A stretch of DNA of 5,900 nt from Verrucomicrobiales bacterium (GTDB lineage Bacteria > Verrucomicrobiota > Verrucomicrobiia > Verrucomicrobiales > V1-33): contig JAQGPD010000262.1 in NCBI GenBank assembly GCA_028293305.1, positions 1 to 5,900 of the forward strand. Direction: 5' to 3'. Position numbers and translations under genes: made by a program. The notes beneath the pieces were generated by a model, which saw only the letters and a program-made list of their open reading frames with translations, was not told where the DNA came from and did no database searches. The stretch's first letter is position 1, and every line of letters begins with the position of its first letter. Positions 1 to 5,900 of the stretch are shown here, in pieces.

Positions 1-4
1 AACG

Positions 5-16
5 ACGCGGCCGCGT
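5..16. repeat. 12-bp perfect palindrome
   Basis: The bases ACGCGGCCGCGT read the same on both strands. The symmetry stops on both sides (g at 4 does not pair with a at 17). It lies in non-coding sequence downstream of the leftmost gene. It could be a chance GC-rich palindrome, a protein-binding site, or part of a feature beyond the window edge; nothing else here decides between these. Confidence 0.4.
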
Positions 17-36
17 ATCCTTCCCGCCTGCAAATC

Positions 37-67
37 CCTGGACAAGCCAGGAATTCAGCGAATTCCT
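37..67. repeat. two overlapping, mutually exclusive inverted repeats
   Basis: AGGAATTC at 49-56 and GAATTCCT at 60-67 form an 8-bp stem with a 3-base loop. CCTGG at 37-41 and CCAGG at 47-51 form a second 5-bp stem with a 5-base loop. They share bases 49-51, so only one can fold at a time. On the minus strand they lie 11 bases beyond the stop codon of the leftward gene and could protect its mRNA 3' end or help release polymerase, but no T-run follows them in that direction. Confidence 0.5.
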
Positions 68-79
68 CCAACGTTTTTT
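49..79 (+). terminator. possible rightward intrinsic terminator
   Basis: Read on the plus strand, the 8-bp stem at 49-67 is followed by six T residues at 74-79. The six-base gap between stem and T-run is longer than in a classic intrinsic terminator, and the stem is AT-rich in its middle, so this is a weak candidate. It would end transcription of a rightward gene to the left of the window, convergent with the gene at 78-3497, whose stop codon overlaps the T-run. Confidence 0.3.
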
Positions 80-3000
80 ACACCCCGCCCACCGGCACCA
101 CCCGGCCATTCGACCCGGGCGCGGAGATGGCTTCGATCCGCAGCGGGGCTTGGCGGGCGGCGGGATCCAGCAGGACGGTGATCCGGTGTTTGCCCACGGG
201 AAGATCCATCGGCACCTCGGCGGCGACCTGGATTTCCTTGTCATCCACCCACACTTTCATCCCGGCCGGCTCCGCGAATTTCAGCAGCATGGCTCCGGGC
301 GTGGTGACTTCGACTTCCCCCTGGGCGACGCGGCCGGAGGCTTGGAAAAGCTTCACCTCCGGGATGTCCGAAACCGGCAGGCTGCCCCCCACTTCGCTGT
401 AAGCCGGCACCCAGGCCAGACCCGCCTGTTCCACCGTCAGGGCGCGGATGCCGTCGCGGTTGATCACCTGCCAGAAGTCGGCGGCAGGCTGCGGCAGGCG
501 CCAGCGGCGGATCACGCCGTCCACCTTGACTTTGTATTTTCCTTCCTTGCCCAGTTCGGATAGGAAACGCACCAGGTCGACAAATTCATCGCGGCGCAGC
601 GTGCCCGTCAGGCCGGGAGGCATGAGGGAAACCGGCATGCTTTGTTTGCTGGCGATATCGGCCACCGGGATCGATTGCGTGGTGCCCGCGGCATCGCGGA
701 GCAGCACTTCGCGGGCGTCCTCGCGGACCAGGAATCCGCTGAAAACGCCGCCGTTTTTGGTGTTCACCACCGTGGTGGCATACCCTTCCTTCACCTTCTT
801 GGAAGGCTCCAGCAAACTATCAATAATGTAGTCCACCGGCGCACTGGCACCGATGCTCAGCAGGTCCGGCCCCACCACCCCGCCGACCGCACCGACAGCA
901 TGACAGTTTTGGCAGAGCAGCGCCTGGCGGCGGTAGATCAACTCCCCGCGCGCGGCGTCGCCCTTCTCCTTCACTTCCGCCATCATCGCATTCATGGCCT
1001 CCGGCGTCATGCCCACGCCGACCGGCTGCAGGCCACCCGCGATTGTCAGGACGTCCACCAGATCCTTCGCCTCGGCACCGCGCGCTCCGGCTTTCTGCAC
1101 ACCGGCCGCCGCGACATCGCCGCGGAGCTTTTTGTCGCGCAGGACCCCGGCGAGCAAGCCCGGTCCTTCCTTGCGGGCCAGGAACGATTCAAACACCTGG
1201 GAAGCCGCCGCCGCATTCGTCGTCGAGGCCAAAAACCCGGCGGCTTTTCCAGCGGCCAGGGGAGCATCCATCGACGCCAGGGCCGACAAGGCGTGGGCCT
1301 TCGCTCCGTCCGCGTCCGCCGCTCCGGCCGGAGCCGGGCTGTCCGCGAGTTGTGTCAGGAAAGACTTCGATGCCTCGCCGCCCAGCGCTGCCAAAGCCTC
1401 CATCGCGTCGCCATCCCAGGCCTTCGCCTGCGATTCCAAAACAGGCCGCGCCGCTTCCAATTTCCAAGCGCCCGCCAGTCCCGCCGCCGCCGCGCGCAGG
1501 GCGGCATTGCCCGAACCGAGATTTGTCAGGATGCGATCCTGACCGGCGCCGGGGACCGTCTGCCGCTGCGACGCCGCCGCCGTCAGGGCCTTGTATCCGG
1601 CCAGCACCAGCGCGGGCGATGCCTGCGGTCCGGAAGCCAGATCCAACAATTTCCCAAGGTCCGCCGCCGATCCCAGGGCGCCCGCCAGACCCAGCGCTTC
1701 CGCCAGGTTGGCCTCCGCCACTTTTCCATTCTGCACCAGGGTCAGCAGCGCGCCCACCGCCTCCGGCCGGTCCGCCGCCTTCAGCGCGAAAGCGATATGC
1801 GCCACATTGCCGCCGAAAGTGATTTCACCCTTTTGGAAAGCCGGCAGCCAAATGTCCGCCAGCTCCCGGCAGGTCAGCCACAGCGCGAAATCCAGATTGG
1901 AATCCATGGCCGCATCCAACACATTCGTCGCCATCTCCACGCCGGCGGCGGACCGCATCATCCGCGAGGCATGCACCGCCTCCAGCCGCACGCGGGCCGA
2001 TGGCGAAACCGCCGCCTGCTTGATCAGCTCCACATTTCCCGGCGCTCCCTCACGGAAAAGCTGGCCGGAAGCCCGCACCGCGTAAGCCGCGAAATCATCC
2101 CCGGCAGGAAGTGTCAGGATCGCCGAATCCGCCCGCAACAGCGCCGTGGTCTGCAACAGCCCCACCGCATCCTTCAACCATTCCGGCTTCACCCCGGGAG
2201 CCTGGGCGCGTGCCATAACACGTTTTTCCAGGTCCTCCACCTTCCGGCGTTTCAGCTCCTGCTTGACCTCTGTGCGAATCCAATCCTCCGGCGCGTCGAG
2301 CAAATCCAACAATTCATCCACGCCCGCCTTGGCATAGTCCGGCTGCGGCGAAAGCCCGCGGCCCTTCGCGGTGACGCGCCAGATGCGGCCATGCTCGCGG
2401 TCGCGGCGCTCGTCATGAAAATCCACTTCCCCGTGCTGGATGATCGGGTTGAACCAGTCCGCCAAATACAACGCGCCATCCGGCCCCATGCGCTGATCCA
2501 CCGGCCGGAAGGAACCGTGGGTGGACTGCACGGTGTCCTCCAATTGTTGTGAGGAAAAACCGCTGCCCTCGGTTTTCACCGCGAAATGATTCACCCGGTG
2601 TCCCCGGAAATCCGCGGTGATCAGGTGACCCTGCCAGTCATCCGGGAAGTGCCGGCCGCTGATGATCTCCAGTCCGGCCTGCTTCGGCTGACCCGGATTC
2701 AACCCCTTCAAAATACGCGGCAGCTGATTCGGCAAACACAGGAAAGTCGCTCCTGGAAATGTATAGTTGATGCCCTCACCGTAAGCCCCGTCCGTGGTGA
2801 AGGTCTGACCCCATTTATCCCAAACCAGGCCCCAAGGATTCACTTGCCCCATGGAATAAACCTCCAGGCGGCCCGTCTCCGGCCGGTATTGCCACCAGCC
2901 ACTGCCGCGCAACTCCCTGACACCATACGGCGTCTCGATGCGGCTATGGATATAGACACTTTGCGCGAAATAAAGACAGCCGTCCGGCCCGCGTTTGATG

Positions 3001-3497
3001 CTGTGGAGAATGTGGTGCGTGTCCTCCGTGCCGAACCCGCTGAGCAGCACTTTGGATTCATCCGCGCGGCCATCGCCATTCGTGTCCTTCATGAACAGCA
3101 ACTCCGTGCTGTTGGCGACATAAGCGCCGCCATCGCCCGGAAGAATGCCGGTGGGGATCAGCAATCCCTCGTAGAAAGTGGTGGACTTGTCAGCGGTTCC
3201 ATCACGATTGGTGTCCTCGAGAATAACAATTTTATCCGCCTGCGTCTGTCCCGGTTTGATGTGGGGATAGATGGAGCTGCTGGCCAGCCAGAGCCGGCCT
3301 TTTTCATCCCAGGCCATCTGGATGGGTTTGGCGATCAGCGGCTCCTGGGCGAACAAATTCACGTCCAGTGCGGCGGGCAGTTTGAAGGTGGATTTTTCAA
3401 TATTGGAATCGACCGGAGGCAGTTCCTTCAGGTCACGTTGGGCGGAGGCGGTGACGGTCAGGGCCGCGGAAATCAAAACAAGGGAAGTCGGTTTCAT
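78..3497 (-). CDS. exported propeller / HEAT-like / cytochrome c fusion protein (PVC putative membrane-bound dehydrogenase family)
   Basis: The product is a 1139-residue protein, probably an extracytoplasmic oxidoreductase that passes electrons to a heme c. A signal peptide covers about residues 1-19 (MK, hydrophobic core, ASA|Q). Residues about 40-380 form a glucose/sorbosone-dehydrogenase-like propeller, with two acidic loops of DxNxDGxAD type at 95-103 and 138-146 and the family signatures RMGPDGALYLADWFNP (336-351) and HDERRDREHGRIWRV (361-375). Residues about 390-830 are Ala-rich and helical, like degenerate HEAT repeats (SARVRLEAVHA near 500). A cytochrome c domain spans about 840-983: heme-binding C862, C865 and H866, with M954 or M959 as candidate axial ligand. 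Residues 984-1139 look like a beta-rich domain ending in an LPVGKHRITVLLD-type strand. The domain order matches the PVC families I know as TIGR02604/TIGR02603-type. The substrate is unknown; sugars or other alcohols are plausible. The start is supported by the signal peptide. The gene lies 39 bp after the SGNH gene and is probably cotranscribed with it. Confidence 0.93.
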   Translation of the reverse strand: MKPTSLVLISAALTVTASAQRDLKELPPVDSNIEKSTFKLPAALDVNLFAQEPLIAKPIQMAWDEKGRLWLASSSIYPHIKPGQTQADKIVILEDTNRDGTADKSTTFYEGLLIPTGILPGDGGAYVANSTELLFMKDTNGDGRADESKVLLSGFGTEDTHHILHSIKRGPDGCLYFAQSVYIHSRIETPYGVRELRGSGWWQYRPETGRLEVYSMGQVNPWGLVWDKWGQTFTTDGAYGEGINYTFPGATFLCLPNQLPRILKGLNPGQPKQAGLEIISGRHFPDDWQGHLITADFRGHRVNHFAVKTEGSGFSSQQLEDTVQSTHGSFRPVDQRMGPDGALYLADWFNPIIQHGEVDFHDERRDREHGRIWRVTAKGRGLSPQPDYAKAGVDELLDLLDAPEDWIRTEVKQELKRRKVEDLEKRVMARAQAPGVKPEWLKDAVGLLQTTALLRADSAILTLPAGDDFAAYAVRASGQLFREGAPGNVELIKQAAVSPSARVRLEAVHASRMMRSAAGVEMATNVLDAAMDSNLDFALWLTCRELADIWLPAFQKGEITFGGNVAHIAFALKAADRPEAVGALLTLVQNGKVAEANLAEALGLAGALGSAADLGKLLDLASGPQASPALVLAGYKALTAAASQRQTVPGAGQDRILTNLGSGNAALRAAAAGLAGAWKLEAARPVLESQAKAWDGDAMEALAALGGEASKSFLTQLADSPAPAGAADADGAKAHALSALASMDAPLAAGKAAGFLASTTNAAAASQVFESFLARKEGPGLLAGVLRDKKLRGDVAAAGVQKAGARGAEAKDLVDVLTIAGGLQPVGVGMTPEAMNAMMAEVKEKGDAARGELIYRRQALLCQNCHAVGAVGGVVGPDLLSIGASAPVDYIIDSLLEPSKKVKEGYATTVVNTKNGGVFSGFLVREDAREVLLRDAAGTTQSIPVADIASKQSMPVSLMPPGLTGTLRRDEFVDLVRFLSELGKEGKYKVKVDGVIRRWRLPQPAADFWQVINRDGIRALTVEQAGLAWVPAYSEVGGSLPVSDIPEVKLFQASGRVAQGEVEVTTPGAMLLKFAEPAGMKVWVDDKEIQVAAEVPMDLPVGKHRITVLLDPAARQAPLRIEAISAPGSNGRVVPVGGV

Positions 3498-3536
3498 AAC
3501 AGAAAATTCGGCGTGAAAATAAAAAGGTCGGAAAGT
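3498..3536 (-). promoter_or_regulatory. AT-rich intercistronic spacer and Shine-Dalgarno-less start of the dehydrogenase-like gene
   Basis: The 39-bp gap between the SGNH gene stop and the next ATG is much richer in A and T than its surroundings and carries T-runs on the coding strand. No GGAGG-like sequence sits 5-12 bases before the ATG; the bases just upstream read TTTTCTGTT. There is no hairpin that would act as a terminator, which favours readthrough from the SGNH gene. An unstructured U-rich leader is a plausible ribosome entry region, but that is inference. Confidence 0.5.
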
Positions 3537-4439
3537 TTATTTGCCGCTCAGGAGCGCATGGATGGCGGTTTCTTTTTCAGCGACCAAAGGCTCGAACAAC
3601 TGCACTTCGGAGGCATTGTTCCCCTGCTCGTGTTTCCGTGATCCGAATAGGTAGATCTCGTTCTGCGGACGCCAGCGGTAGAAATAGAGGCGGTTTTTTT
3701 CCAACACCAGCGGGCGCAATCCCGCCGGAACGGCTGCGGCGGGCGCGACTTTCAGAGCGGACAGAAAGGCCGGCGTCAGAGTCTCATAACCACTCGACGT
3801 GAAGGTCACGCCATTCTCCGTGGAGACCGCCGTCCCGCCCATGGCGCTGAACAAATCCGCAAACCGCAGCCCGCGCTCCGCCGCCAGGGCGCCGATGGCC
3901 TGCGAGGTCGCCGCGAGGTCCTTGTTATGCGCCGACATGTCAGGAAAAGGAGCCGGCAGGGTCTGCGTGGCCGGAGGCGACATCAGCACCACGCCCGCGC
4001 CGGAGGTTTCCTGGATCATGTCCAACAACTTTTTGTAGGACGCGATGAAGTCGTCCTTGCCGGCCGCGCCCTTGAAGGAATCGACGGCCCCATAACACGA
4101 AATCACGACCGCCGGCCGCAGTTCCGCGAGGTGCTTTTTCAAGCGGTCAAACCCTTCCGCCGGCGGGCCGAAATACGCCCGGCTCTCCGCGCGGGGCGTG
4201 TCGCCGGACCAGCCGAGATTCCGGAAGCGGATATTTTTCCCGGCATAGGCGGCCGTCAGCGCGCTTTCCAGATGGCCATACAGTCCATCGCGTTCAATAA
4301 ATGTGTCGCCCAACAAAACCACCAATTGATTCGATTCCAAAGCCAATGGGCCCTCGACCGGCAATGGTCCTGCCAGGCCGGAGGAAACAGGAAGCGCGCT
4401 GAGAGCCGTGGCCAACAATAGAATCTGGGAGCGTTGCAT
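3537..4439 (-). CDS. exported SGNH/GDSL-hydrolase-like protein with a degenerate active site
   Basis: The product is a 300-residue protein of the SGNH (GDSL esterase/acetylhydrolase) fold. The start at 4439 gives a clear signal peptide (MQRSQILLLATALSALPVSS, cleavage near residues 20-24). Block I is LVVLLGDTFIER (39-50), with G44-D45-T46 where the classic motif has GDS. Block II is RNLGWSGDTPRAESR (73-87). Block III is SCYGAVDSF (114-122), where the classic GxND would lie. The C-terminal catalytic block, usually DGxH or DNGIH, reads ENGVTFTSSGY (208-218), so the catalytic His position holds T212. The C-terminus has a conserved-looking segment with WRPQN (256-260) and RKHEQGNNA (268-276), which I recall from SGNH proteins of planctomycetes and verrucomicrobia found next to or fused with dehydrogenase-like proteins. 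It may be a binding protein, or an esterase using other residues. It is the first gene of a probable leftward two-gene operon. Confidence 0.85.
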   Translation of the reverse strand: MQRSQILLLATALSALPVSSGLAGPLPVEGPLALESNQLVVLLGDTFIERDGLYGHLESALTAAYAGKNIRFRNLGWSGDTPRAESRAYFGPPAEGFDRLKKHLAELRPAVVISCYGAVDSFKGAAGKDDFIASYKKLLDMIQETSGAGVVLMSPPATQTLPAPFPDMSAHNKDLAATSQAIGALAAERGLRFADLFSAMGGTAVSTENGVTFTSSGYETLTPAFLSALKVAPAAAVPAGLRPLVLEKNRLYFYRWRPQNEIYLFGSRKHEQGNNASEVQLFEPLVAEKETAIHALLSGK

Positions 4440-4442
4440 AAC

Positions 4443-4468
4443 GGATGGGATGAGTTGCGGGATGGATG
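4443..4468 (-). repeat. CATCC cluster in the SGNH gene leader
   Basis: On the plus strand GGATG occurs at 4443, 4448, 4460 and 4464, so the coding strand carries four CATCC copies in the last 30 bases before the SGNH start codon. This makes the leader pyrimidine-rich and leaves no room for a Shine-Dalgarno sequence. It may be a simple-sequence cluster or a protein-binding element. Confidence 0.45.
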
Positions 4469-4519
4469 GGGATTGGAGTTCCGGAGAATGGAAAAAATAC
4501 GAACAGGATGACAGGCAGG

Positions 4520-4537
4520 TTCCCGGATACGCGGGAA
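4520..4537. repeat. short inverted repeat (6-bp arms)
   Basis: TTCCCG at 4520-4525 and CGGGAA at 4532-4537 are perfect inverted copies around the six bases GATACG. It sits about 80 bp upstream of the SGNH start codon, in a position suited to an operator, but its length is within what chance allows in GC-rich DNA. There is no T-run to make it a terminator. Confidence 0.35.
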
Positions 4538-4773
4538 ACCGCCGGATCCTTCCTGAAATCACACCTTCCTGTCCACTCCCAAAATCCCGCATTCCCAACC
4601 CGCTCGGCCCACCGTCGGAACCCCGCCCGGTCAACGCTCCTTGATCCTCCAAAACTTCCGGCACCGGCCCCATCGGCAGGCAAAATTCAAGAAGCCGGAA
4701 ACTTCCGCGATGCGCGCGGGATGCCGACAAGTTTGGGTTGGAAAGGCACCCCGCCCTCTTCATAATCAGTCCC

Positions 4774-4815
4774 GCCTCACGCCTCACTCCTCACTCCTCA
4801 CGCCTCACGCCTCGC
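4774..4815. repeat. heptanucleotide tandem repeat, six copies
   Basis: Six adjacent 7-mers can be read without gaps: GCCTCAC, GCCTCAC, TCCTCAC, TCCTCAC, GCCTCAC, GCCTCGC. Only position 1 alternates G/T, apart from one A-to-G change in the last copy. The array is in non-coding DNA and ends 60 bp before the start codon of the rightward propeller gene. Short heptamer arrays between genes are known in some bacteria, for example cyanobacterial STRR sequences; a relation to those is not claimed. It may vary in copy number by slippage. Confidence 0.85.
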
Positions 4816-4875
4816 ACTCCGCCCCCCGCTCGCCGCGCCCCTCGCGCTTCCCACCTTTCCCTCCCAGATATTCCA

Positions 4876-5900
4876 ATGTCCGCCCATCCCTCCTCCGCCC
4901 CCGCACGCCGCCGTCGTCTGTCGTGGTTCCCCATCGTCATCCTGCTCCTGGGAGGAGTGGCTTTGGCCGTTCTTTTCCTCCAACCGGAGATGGAGAGGAA
5001 TCTGTTATTGTTCTCCTCCATGGCCGTGCTGCTGGTGGTTGGGATATTGAATTTGTTATGGTTCCTGATCACTCCCCGATTTTCCTGGCGGATGAAACTG
5101 GCCGGTCTCGCGGTGGTGGCGGTGCTCCTCGCGGGCCTGAAATTTTCCGTCAGGGTGGACGGCACGGCGCGCGGCACCGGGCTTCCGCGTCTCGCCTGGA
5201 GGTGGTCCGCAAAGCCTCCCCTCCTCACCACACCGACGCTTTCCCCGGCCGTTCCGGAAGCAGCGCCCGGCGATCCCGCCCGTCTGGCTCAGGCGGCGGA
5301 GGTGCCGGAATTCAATGGCATCGCGAGGACCGGCGCCCTTCCTGAAACGACCATCGCGCCCGACTGGACCACCTCCCCGCCACGCGAGCTTTGGCGTCAG
5401 GCCATCGGCACCGGCTGGTCCGCGTTCGCCGTCGTCGGCGGCCGCGCCTACACCCAGGAGCAACGCGGCGAGGACGAACTCGTGACTTGTTATGATCTGT
5501 TGTCAGGCCGCCTCGTCTGGGCCCATTCCGACAAGGCAAAGTTCTCGCAATGGCAGAGCGGGGACGGCCCCCACGCCACGCCCACCGTCGTGGACGGCAA
5601 GGTCTTCACCTACGGCGGCACGGGCCTGCTGAACTGCCTGGACGCCGCCACAGGCCAGCCGGTCTGGCAGCGCTCCGTGCTTCAGGAAAACAACCTGGCC
5701 AATCTGGAATGGGGCATCAGCGCCTCTCCTCTCGTGGTCGACGGATTGGTTATCGTGACCGGCGGAAACACCACCGGACCCGTGCTTTTCGCCTATCAAA
5801 CCGCGACCGGCGCCCCTGCCTGGAAAGCCGGAAATGACCGCGCGACCTACGCCTCGCCGCAGCTTTCCACCCTCGCCGGAAAACGTGTTATTCTTTGCAA
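4876..5900 (+). CDS. membrane-anchored PQQ-like beta-propeller protein (BamB/quinoprotein-like), 3' end outside window
   Basis: The first 341 residues are present; the frame is open at the window end. A basic N-terminus (RRRR at 11-14) is followed by three hydrophobic segments at about 17-35, 43-65 and 74-90, then a Pro/Ala-rich linker (about 110-142). From about residue 145 the sequence is propeller-like: FNGIARTGALPE (146-157), ELWRQAIGTGWSAFAVV (171-187), and blades ending in YDLLSGRLVW (206-215), LDAATGQPVW (255-264) and YQTATGAPAW (307-316), the A/G-x-T-G-x-x-x-W pattern of PQQ_2-type repeats. TYGGTGLLNCLD and VIVTGGNT are typical inner strands. The family includes BamB and quinoprotein alcohol dehydrogenases; with no visible quinone-site residues in this half, true PQQ binding is unproven. 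A multi-segment anchor rather than a lipoprotein signal argues against BamB itself. The ATG at 4876 is the only ATG before the membrane segments and has no Shine-Dalgarno sequence. Confidence 0.88.
   Translation, partial: MSAHPSSAPARRRRLSWFPIVILLLGGVALAVLFLQPEMERNLLLFSSMAVLLVVGILNLLWFLITPRFSWRMKLAGLAVVAVLLAGLKFSVRVDGTARGTGLPRLAWRWSAKPPLLTTPTLSPAVPEAAPGDPARLAQAAEVPEFNGIARTGALPETTIAPDWTTSPPRELWRQAIGTGWSAFAVVGGRAYTQEQRGEDELVTCYDLLSGRLVWAHSDKAKFSQWQSGDGPHATPTVVDGKVFTYGGTGLLNCLDAATGQPVWQRSVLQENNLANLEWGISASPLVVDGLVIVTGGNTTGPVLFAYQTATGAPAWKAGNDRATYASPQLSTLAGKRVILC

Larger units (their letters stand above)
4440..4875. promoter_or_regulatory. divergent intergenic region between the SGNH gene and the propeller gene
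   Basis: This 436-bp stretch separates two genes that read away from each other, so it should hold promoters for both. I saw no protein with credible composition in it and no convincing paired -35 and -10 boxes. On the minus strand a TATTTTTT tract near 4493-4500 is the most AT-rich point and could belong to a promoter for the SGNH operon. The stretch contains a GGATG cluster, a short hairpin and a heptamer array, each listed separately. The plus-strand end just before the propeller gene is strongly pyrimidine-rich. Confidence 0.55.

Noticed and set aside
642..2552. A 636-codon open frame on the plus strand, opposite the dehydrogenase-like gene.
   Set aside because: Its product is rich in Arg, Gln and His with no recognisable domain, and the opposite strand holds a well-supported multi-domain protein. 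Long antisense frames are expected in high-GC coding DNA.
4690..4710. A possible hairpin around CGGAA and TTCCG near 4700.
   Set aside because: The arms are five bases with a two-base loop, too tight and too short to treat as a real structure.
4440..4787. A 116-codon in-frame extension upstream of the SGNH gene start.
   Set aside because: The extension has no domain-like sequence, would bury a clear signal peptide that begins at 4439, and overlaps the repeat-rich intergenic region.
4791..5231. Minus-strand open frames (also 5056-5463 and 5503-5799) opposite the propeller gene.
   Set aside because: Their products are Arg/Gly-rich and domain-free, while the plus strand encodes membrane segments and propeller repeats in one continuous frame.
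4641..5345. A 234-codon plus-strand frame covering the heptamer array and the start of the propeller gene.
   Set aside because: It is out of frame with the propeller protein; its Pro/Ser/Arg-rich product comes from repeat and pyrimidine-rich DNA.

Overview
The window carries three protein-coding genes of a type typical of the Planctomycetes-Verrucomicrobia (PVC) group. Composition is high-GC. The content points to a verrucomicrobial or planctomycetal heterotroph: a secreted propeller/HEAT/cytochrome c fusion protein, an SGNH-family partner, and a membrane-anchored PQQ-like propeller protein. The genus cannot be told from the sequence. No rRNA, tRNA, CRISPR array, insertion sequence or phage gene was seen.

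Layout. Positions 1-77 are non-coding sequence beyond the 3' end of the first gene, with overlapping inverted repeats. Positions 78-3497 (minus) encode a 1139-residue exported protein: an N-terminal seven-bladed-type propeller of the 'putative membrane-bound dehydrogenase' class, a long Ala-rich HEAT-like helical region, a C-type heme-binding domain (CQNCH) and a C-terminal beta-rich tail. A 39-bp AT-rich spacer separates it from positions 3537-4439 (minus), a 300-residue exported SGNH/GDSL-hydrolase-like protein whose catalytic Ser and His appear replaced. Since both genes read leftward with a short gap, they look like a two-gene operon with the SGNH gene first. Positions 4440-4875 are a divergent intergenic region with pentamer and heptamer repeats and a small hairpin. 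Positions 4876-5900 (plus) hold the first 341 codons of a PQQ-like beta-propeller protein with three N-terminal membrane segments; it runs off the window end.

How the genes may work together (inference). The propeller/cytochrome protein and the SGNH protein are both predicted to be exported and probably act on the same extracytoplasmic carbohydrate or ester substrate: oxidation with electrons passed to heme c, alongside binding or de-esterification. The divergent propeller protein is also extracytoplasmic but need not be in the same pathway. None of the three starts has a convincing Shine-Dalgarno sequence. I see no strong sign of a wholly new system; the most unusual points are the degenerate SGNH active site, the heptamer array in the divergent promoter region, and the Shine-Dalgarno-less starts.
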